In this document: positions 37,642-41,959 of the stretch, piece after piece | Numbering within the stretch: position 1 is the stretch's first letter | Layout: every line of letters begins with the position of its first letter | Assembly: GCA_026709265.1 (NCBI GenBank) | Contig: JAPOTI010000133.1 | Location: 1 to 41,959 of the forward strand | Source: Paracoccaceae bacterium | Lineage (GTDB): Bacteria; Pseudomonadota; Alphaproteobacteria; Rhodobacterales; Rhodobacteraceae | DNA length: 41,959 nt | Reading direction: 5' to 3' | Program-made: the position numbers and the translations under genes | Notes under the pieces: model-generated | The model's database searches: none | Seen by the model: the letters and a program-made list of their open reading frames with translations, nothing else | Told to the model about the DNA's origin: nothing

Positions 37642-37980
37642 ATGAGTGAGGAACCGACACTGCATGAACTGGCAAAGCTATGCGCCGTGCTGGAGGAACG
37701 CATGAACACGAAGATGGCGGAAAATGAAACGCTGAAAGCGGATCTTGCTGCAACCCTGTCCGGGATGCGGGCGGATATGGCCACGCATCGTGAAGACGCG
37801 GCCAAAGACGCGGCCAAACGTGACGCAGAAGCCGCCAAACGCGATGCAGAAGCCGCCAAACGTGACAAGGATAACCAGCGTTGGGTGGTTGGGTTTGGCA
37901 TCGCCCAGATGGTCCTCACCGTCACTGTTCTGGCGGCAGGCTTCGCATTCCTCGGCATCCTGATCGGGCTGCCCTCCTGA
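37642..37980 (+). CDS. Orphan coiled-coil protein with C-terminal membrane anchor
   Basis: This 112-residue protein is not one I can assign to a family. It has a helical, Glu/Lys/Ala-rich N-terminal part with Leu and Met at regular spacing, then a heptad repeat (AAKRDAE, AAKRDAE, AAKRDKD at residues 57-77), then a hydrophobic C-terminal helix at about residues 81-109. The layout, cytoplasmic coiled coil plus tail anchor, suggests a membrane-tethered oligomer. ATG 37642 is preferred; GTG 37636 is in frame. No ribosome binding site is clear, and it stands alone between trmJ (divergent) and gmk. Regular amino-acid patterns across the full frame argue for a real gene. Confidence 0.7.
   Translation: MSEEPTLHELAKLCAVLEERMNTKMAENETLKADLAATLSGMRADMATHREDAAKDAAKRDAEAAKRDAEAAKRDKDNQRWVVGFGIAQMVLTVTVLAAGFAFLGILIGLPS
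37810..37872 (+). repeat. Three 21-base tandem units coding heptads
   Basis: Units at 37810-37830, 37831-37851 and 37852-37872 differ at a few, mostly third, codon positions, apart from the final two codons of the last unit. Each codes AAKRD plus two residues. The near-identity at DNA level suggests recent duplication, so copy number may vary between strains. Confidence 0.75.
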
Positions 37981-38362
37981 TTCCGGACCACCCACCCCTG
38001 CTTTGATCCCCACAGCGATACGCGGGTCGAATACCTGTTTTGAGTGAATCGCACCGACTGCGGCACCTGTCAAATACCATCGGCCATCGCCATCATCACC
38101 AGATCCAACGCCTCCGCCAGCCGCGACCATATCTGACCTGCCATACCGCAGGCTTGAACAAACCCTTTCGCAACGTCACCCGGTATCGGCGCTATCTCAT
38201 CTGCATGCACCTATGATTCGCACAAAATCGGGCACGAGTTCAGCGTGTGATGTTGATAGCCCCTATGGGGTTTTGACTTTCACAATTGCGGCAATTGCCA
38301 TAGAGATCGATCATTTAAGATGTGCAGTTGCATCTTGCGTATTCTGACAATGGAAAGAGGTT
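37981..38362. other. Intergenic region upstream of gmk
   Basis: No gene is supported in these 382 bases. The right end carries TTGACT at 38273-38278 and the palindrome GGCAATTGCC at 38290-38299, which overlaps where a -10 would be; these may be part of the gmk promoter and an operator, but the match is weak. Confidence 0.4.
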
Positions 38363-39013
38363 ATGGCCGGACACTGCCGGAGAGGATTACTGATCATTCT
38401 GTCATCACCATCCGGAGCGGGGAAAACCACGCTTGCCCGGCGGCTGACATCATGGGATTCATCGATAGAATTTTCGGTATCCGCGACCACACGTCCGCCA
38501 CGACCGGGAGAGCAGCAAGGGCGTGAATACTGTTTCTGTACGCCAGAACAGTTCTCACAGTTGCAGACCAAAGGAAATCTCCTCGAGTCGGCCTCGGTTT
38601 TCGGCCATCTCTACGGTTCACCTCGTGCGCCTGTAGAAGCAGCCATCGAGTCATCTCACGATATCGTCTTTGACATTGACTGGCAGGGTGGCGCGCAAAT
38701 TGCCGCATCAACCTTTGCCAAGGATACCGTGACCATCTTCATTCTCCCCCCTTCCATCGGCGAACTTCGGCGCCGCCTGGAGTTGCGCGGAAAGGATTCT
38801 TCACATTCAGTTGACTTGCGTATGTGCAAAGCCAAAGATGAAATTCGGCATTGGTCAGACTACAGTTATGTTTTGATCAACAATGACATCGATGAGACTT
38901 TTGAAACCATCAAGTCGATTGTGATCGCTGAACGGATGCGGCAGGAACGGCAACGGGAAATCTCCGGATTTGTTCAAGAATTGCTTGATGAATTCAGGAC
39001 AGAGAAAAAGTGA
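38363..39013 (+). CDS. gmk: Guanylate kinase
   Basis: Gmk phosphorylates GMP to GDP with ATP. The 216-residue protein has the P-loop SSPSGAGKTTL (residues 14-24), the GMP-binding SATTRPPRPGEQQGREYCF and VFDIDWQGGAQI, and the lid region RRRLELRGKD. ATG 38363 follows AAAGAGG at a good distance. Its stop overlaps the GTG of the gamma carbonic anhydrase gene (GTGA). Confidence 0.95.
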   Translation: MAGHCRRGLLIILSSPSGAGKTTLARRLTSWDSSIEFSVSATTRPPRPGEQQGREYCFCTPEQFSQLQTKGNLLESASVFGHLYGSPRAPVEAAIESSHDIVFDIDWQGGAQIAASTFAKDTVTIFILPPSIGELRRRLELRGKDSSHSVDLRMCKAKDEIRHWSDYSYVLINNDIDETFETIKSIVIAERMRQERQREISGFVQELLDEFRTEKK

Positions 39014-39543
39014 CATTGTATCGGCTCGGTGATCGCCTCCCGGCATTTTCTGACAGGGACAGCTGTTGGATCGCACCGGATGCCAACCTGATCGGCGACG
39101 TTCGAATCGGCGCAAAAGTGTCCATCTGGTTCGGGGCTACGCTCCGTGGTGATAATGAACCTATCATCATCGAAGATGGCACCAATATTCAGGAAGGATG
39201 CATTCTACACACTGATATCGGTTTGCCCCTGATCGTAGAGCAAAACTGTATTGTTGGACACCAGGCCATTCTCCATAGTTGCAGGATTCGGCGTGGCGGA
39301 CTGATAGGAATGGGTGCCACTCTGCTCAATGATTGCGATATTGGTGAGAATTCCGTGGTGGGAGCTGGTGCGCTGGTCACTGCGGGCAAGACATTTCCAC
39401 CAGCGTCGCTCATCCTCGGTTCACCCGCCAGATGCGTGCGGACACTCAGGCCGGAGGAGATTGATGAATTCGCTGCGGGAGCGCTTCATTATCAGGATAA
39501 TATCGACCGATACCGAAGCGATTTCAGCCGGCTTGAAGATTGA
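39010..39543 (+). CDS. Gamma-class carbonic anhydrase-like protein
   Basis: The 177-residue protein is a left-handed beta-helix of hexapeptide repeats (IGDVRIGAKVSIWFGATLRGD and following). Zinc-ligand histidines of the gamma carbonic anhydrases are present in ILHTD and in GHQAILHSC. Such proteins hydrate CO2 in some cases, but many bacterial members have no measured activity. The GTG start at 39010 overlaps the gmk stop, so its translation is probably coupled. Close relatives include PaaY and YrdA; the context does not choose. Confidence 0.88.
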   Translation: MTLYRLGDRLPAFSDRDSCWIAPDANLIGDVRIGAKVSIWFGATLRGDNEPIIIEDGTNIQEGCILHTDIGLPLIVEQNCIVGHQAILHSCRIRRGGLIGMGATLLNDCDIGENSVVGAGALVTAGKTFPPASLILGSPARCVRTLRPEEIDEFAAGALHYQDNIDRYRSDFSRLED

Positions 39544-39556
39544 TGGGTGATGTATC

Positions 39557-39742
39557 ATGCTCGGATTGAATGCGCTGCTGGCTCCCGGCAATCTGGTCGT
39601 CACCCCCAAACATCCAGAATGGGGTCAAGGTCAGGTTCAGTCTGTCATCGACAACCACATCACGGTGAATTTTGAAAATTCCGGCAAACTCACAATCGAT
39701 GGTCGGTTCGTTGAACTGGAACTGGTGGACGAAAGTCGCTGA
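39557..39742 (+). CDS. DUF3553 domain protein
   Basis: This 61-residue protein matches the small DUF3553 family, common in alphaproteobacteria: APGNLVVTPKHPEWGQGQVQ followed by ITVNFENSGKL. The fold resembles the small beta-barrel domain at the C-terminus of UvrD-like helicases, but the function of the stand-alone protein is unknown. It begins 13 bases after the gamma carbonic anhydrase gene and is likely part of the same transcript. ATG 39557 is the start; the ribosome binding site is weak. Confidence 0.8.
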   Translation: MLGLNALLAPGNLVVTPKHPEWGQGQVQSVIDNHITVNFENSGKLTIDGRFVELELVDESR

Positions 39743-39822
39743 TATCACGTGGCAGCAGCAGGATCGTCTATATTCAACCTTAATACTGGCTCCGCAGCCG
39801 GACTCTTGTGCAGAAACCTGTC

Positions 39823-40602
39823 ATGGCTAGTCAACGACGCCTGAGCGTGCAGATTGCCAAGAGCGAGCAGGATATTCTCGCGGCCCGGAAATTGCGTTAC
39901 CGGGTTTTCGTGCAAGAGCTGGGCGCTGACGGACCCGGAATCGACCATGAACAACAACTCGAGGTCGATCAATTTGACCCCTATGTGGATAATCTCGTTT
40001 TGGTCGATCCAGACCGGGACGAATTGCAACTTGAACATGTGGTCGGCGTCTATCGCCTGATGACCGACGAAGCCGCAGCGCGCGGCTGCGGGTTTTACTC
40101 GCAGTCGGAATTCGATATTTCACCTCTCACCAATTCAGGGCGTTCACTGGTCGAACTCGGCCGCTCCTGTGTACATGAGGATTACCGCAGCGGTGCCGCC
40201 ATGTTTCAGCTGTTCAATGGCGTTGCTGATTATGTGCTGGCGAGAGACCTCCAGATTCTCTTTGGTGTCGCAAGTTTCCACGGGACCGACGCAGCCCGGC
40301 TGTCCGCCCCGCTCTCCTATCTCTATTGCAACCATCTCGCCCCAGAAGCGTTGCGGGTCACCGTGGTCGAACAACAGGCTGAGCAGGTCCCCTTGATGCC
40401 TTGTGAGCAGGTCAACACGAATCAAGCATTGAAGGAGGTGCCTCCACTGATCCGGTCATACTTGCGACTCGGCGGTTTTGTGGGTGAAGGCGTGTTCTTT
40501 GATTTTGCCTTCAACTCGACCGATATTTTCCTACTTGTGGACACCCAGAATATGGCTGAGGACCGCCGACAAAGATATGTCAAATACAGGGGAAATAAGT
40601 GA
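39823..40602 (+). CDS. olsB: L-ornithine N-alpha-acyltransferase OlsB
   Basis: OlsB transfers a 3-hydroxyacyl chain from acyl carrier protein to ornithine, making lyso-ornithine lipid. The 259-residue protein belongs to the GNAT-like group once labelled putative hemolysins: AARKLRYRVFVQELGADG near the N-terminus, LVELGRSCVHEDYRSG in the acyl-carrier core, and LIRSYLRLGGFVGEGVFFD near the C-terminus. ATG 39823 is preferred to the in-frame GTG 39808; neither has a clear ribosome binding site. It overlaps olsA (GTGA), and the pair together makes ornithine lipid, a phosphorus-free membrane lipid. Confidence 0.9.
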   Translation: MASQRRLSVQIAKSEQDILAARKLRYRVFVQELGADGPGIDHEQQLEVDQFDPYVDNLVLVDPDRDELQLEHVVGVYRLMTDEAAARGCGFYSQSEFDISPLTNSGRSLVELGRSCVHEDYRSGAAMFQLFNGVADYVLARDLQILFGVASFHGTDAARLSAPLSYLYCNHLAPEALRVTVVEQQAEQVPLMPCEQVNTNQALKEVPPLIRSYLRLGGFVGEGVFFDFAFNSTDIFLLVDTQNMAEDRRQRYVKYRGNK

Positions 40603-41429
40603 TCCGCTGGGACTTGTCCCCACTGCCCGAAGTTCCGCGCTATGGCCCACTCAACTATCTTTTGTTTTTCATGCGCGGGTCGCTGATGACGCTGGTCATT
40701 ATGGGCTTTTTGATACCACTATTGGTCTTGCGTGTTGCCGAAATGCCTTGGGGACGAAACCGTATTTCACCCTATATGACACAAATTGCCTGCCGCCTCT
40801 GTTTGCGAATCGTCGGTATCACCCTTCACCGCAAGGGCAGCCCCATGAAGGAAGCCGGTGCGATTGTTTCAAATCATTCCAGTTGGCTTGATATTTTTGT
40901 AAGCAATTCTCTTCAAAATATTGTTTTCGTGTCAAAAGAAGAGGTTGCAGACTGGATTGGTGTCGGGTTCCTTGCCAAGGCAACCGGCGTCTTGTTTGTC
41001 AAGCGTGAACGACGAGAAGCCTTGCGGCAGAGAGACGAGTTTGTTCGTCGCCTGACGCGCGGAGACCGTTTGCTTTTCTTTCCCGAGGGAACCAGTACGG
41101 ATGGGCTGCGCGTCCTGAGTTTCAAGACAACATTGTTCGCTGCGTTATTCGCCGAGTCGCTGGCGGGAAAAGTGTATGTACAACCGATGACGATCCGCTA
41201 TCGTCCAGCACCCGGGCAACATCCCGCCTTCTACGGATTTTGGGGTGATATGGAATTTACTGCCAGCCTGTTCAAGGTTCTGGCGACACCCCGCAATGGC
41301 GATGTCGATTTGACCTTTCACGATGCAGTTCGCATCAGCGATTTTGCCGATCGCAAGGAACTCGCGCACCATTGCGAAATGAAAGTTCGTGCCGGTCTGG
41401 AAAGTCGATACACCCCGGCGAAGTCGTGA
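40599..41429 (+). CDS. olsA: Lyso-ornithine lipid O-acyltransferase OlsA
   Basis: OlsA adds the second acyl chain to lyso-ornithine lipid; the family (PlsC) also includes 1-acylglycerol-3-phosphate acyltransferases. The 276-residue protein has an N-terminal membrane segment (about residues 27-46), the catalytic NHSSWLD motif with His93 and Asp98, and FPEGTST at residues 161-167. The GTG start overlaps the olsB stop, which is why I call OlsA rather than a general PlsC. No PhoB box was identified. Confidence 0.88.
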   Translation: MIRWDLSPLPEVPRYGPLNYLLFFMRGSLMTLVIMGFLIPLLVLRVAEMPWGRNRISPYMTQIACRLCLRIVGITLHRKGSPMKEAGAIVSNHSSWLDIFVSNSLQNIVFVSKEEVADWIGVGFLAKATGVLFVKRERREALRQRDEFVRRLTRGDRLLFFPEGTSTDGLRVLSFKTTLFAALFAESLAGKVYVQPMTIRYRPAPGQHPAFYGFWGDMEFTASLFKVLATPRNGDVDLTFHDAVRISDFADRKELAHHCEMKVRAGLESRYTPAKS

Positions 41430-41959
41430 GAGCATTTGACCTCGACCCTCCGGGCATCGGAACAACGGCGGGAGCTGGCCGCGCGGGCATTCTGCGCAAT
41501 TGAGCGGCTCATGACAGGTGTGATCCGTCTGACACCGAATACCACCCTGCGTCGTGGTGGTGCGTTCAAGACAGGCTCGGCCGACCGGATGAACATGCTG
41601 ATACACCACGATATCACCGCGGTTGCACACGAGATTGATCTCTCCTGAATCGAACCGCGCGTTGCCCTCTGACCGCACCCGTTTTCTACCCACCTGAGCA
41701 ATGGCTACAGACAGTGCAGATATGTCGTCTTCAGCTTGTCAAACCTGGACAGGCACACGATCAAACCATCTGCGTTGGCCAGAACATTGCAGACCATGAT
41801 GGTCAGCAGGTGACGCCAATGCCTTGATGAGAACACGATGCAACATCATGGGCCATTGGCTCACGACCCGCTCTAACCGGTTGCGTGCCGGATCAAGAAA
41901 AAAGGTAACTGCTCACCCCCATGATTCCGTCCTGATGCCGGGCCGCCCGCAGGCGCGGG
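41430..41959. other. Gene-free right end, with a possible decayed cupin on the minus strand
   Basis: I find no intact gene. On the minus strand around 41560-41690 one frame reads ARFDSGEINLV...RGDIVVYQH and the adjacent frame continues MFIRSAEPVL, which together resemble the GDxVVQ...HAWxNRSxEP region of cupin proteins. The fragments are short and broken by a frame change, so this is a low-confidence remnant. The final 260 bases show nothing recognisable. Confidence 0.3.

Noticed and set aside
37810-37872. Repeat units considered as a CRISPR or minisatellite
   Set aside because: The units are contiguous without spacers and in coding frame; they encode heptads.
37678-38130. Minus-strand 150-codon frame rich in glycine
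   Set aside because: It is antisense to the coiled-coil gene over much of its length, and the repeated part simply mirrors the heptad repeat. The N-terminal part looks somewhat protein-like but matches nothing I know.

Overview
The window reads as an ordinary stretch of an alphaproteobacterial chromosome, probably from a free-living aerobic heterotroph. The clues are the CPVSGF variant of UvrA zinc module 1, the rplM-rpsI-argC neighbourhood, the ccmEFH (cycJKL-type) set, the olsBA ornithine-lipid pair, a CtaA of the alphaproteobacterial type, a DUF3553 protein and the NifU-like/hisI pair. I cannot place it below class level. Coding density is high. I see no rRNA, tRNA, CRISPR array, intact insertion sequence, prophage or conjugative module.

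Layout. 461-3054 (+): valine degradation, mmsA and mmsB. 3257-7083: divergent uvrA (-) and ssb (+), then gyrA (+, to 10388). 10595-12354: a NifU-like scaffold (-), hisI (+) and gluQ (-). 12355-13099: a mostly non-coding, partly AT-rich gap with one small orphan ORF. 13100-16228 (-): ligA followed by a ureohydrolase. 16523-19060 (+): mnmA and an M20 peptidase. 19061-20872: a gene-poor segment holding a frame-broken FkbM methyltransferase with an 11-base poly-C tract. 20873-24820 (+): a four-gene polyamine-type ABC transporter with a Tat-like binding protein. 24896-37023 (-): a long co-directional block reading trmJ, ctaA, M32 carboxypeptidase, rplM, rpsI, murI, argC, ccmE, ccmF, ccmH, paaG-like isomerase, class III aminotransferase. 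37642-37980 (+): an orphan coiled-coil membrane protein. 38363-41429 (+): gmk, a gamma carbonic anhydrase, a DUF3553 protein, olsB and olsA. 41430-41959: no intact gene, perhaps a decayed cupin.

How the genes fit together. Several recognisable units are housekeeping: DNA repair and topology (uvrA, ssb, gyrA, ligA), translation (rplM, rpsI, gluQ, mnmA, trmJ), cytochrome c and heme a maturation (ccmEFH, ctaA), cell wall and arginine (murI, argC) and ornithine lipids (olsBA). A scattered polyamine theme joins the agmatinase-like enzyme, the ABC transporter and the class III aminotransferase, which together could import, generate and degrade putrescine; this is inference from families and position. 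Translational coupling by 4-base overlaps (ATGA or GTGA) is common: potB/potC, potC/potA, rplM/rpsI, trmJ/ctaA, gmk/gamma-CA and olsB/olsA.

I did not find a convincing undescribed multi-gene system. The observations most worth checking are the poly-C tract and frame break in the FkbM gene, the apparent non-canonical start of hisI, the AT-rich small ORF at 12755-13000, the orphan heptad-repeat membrane protein at 37642-37980, and the variant active-site sequence of ArgC.
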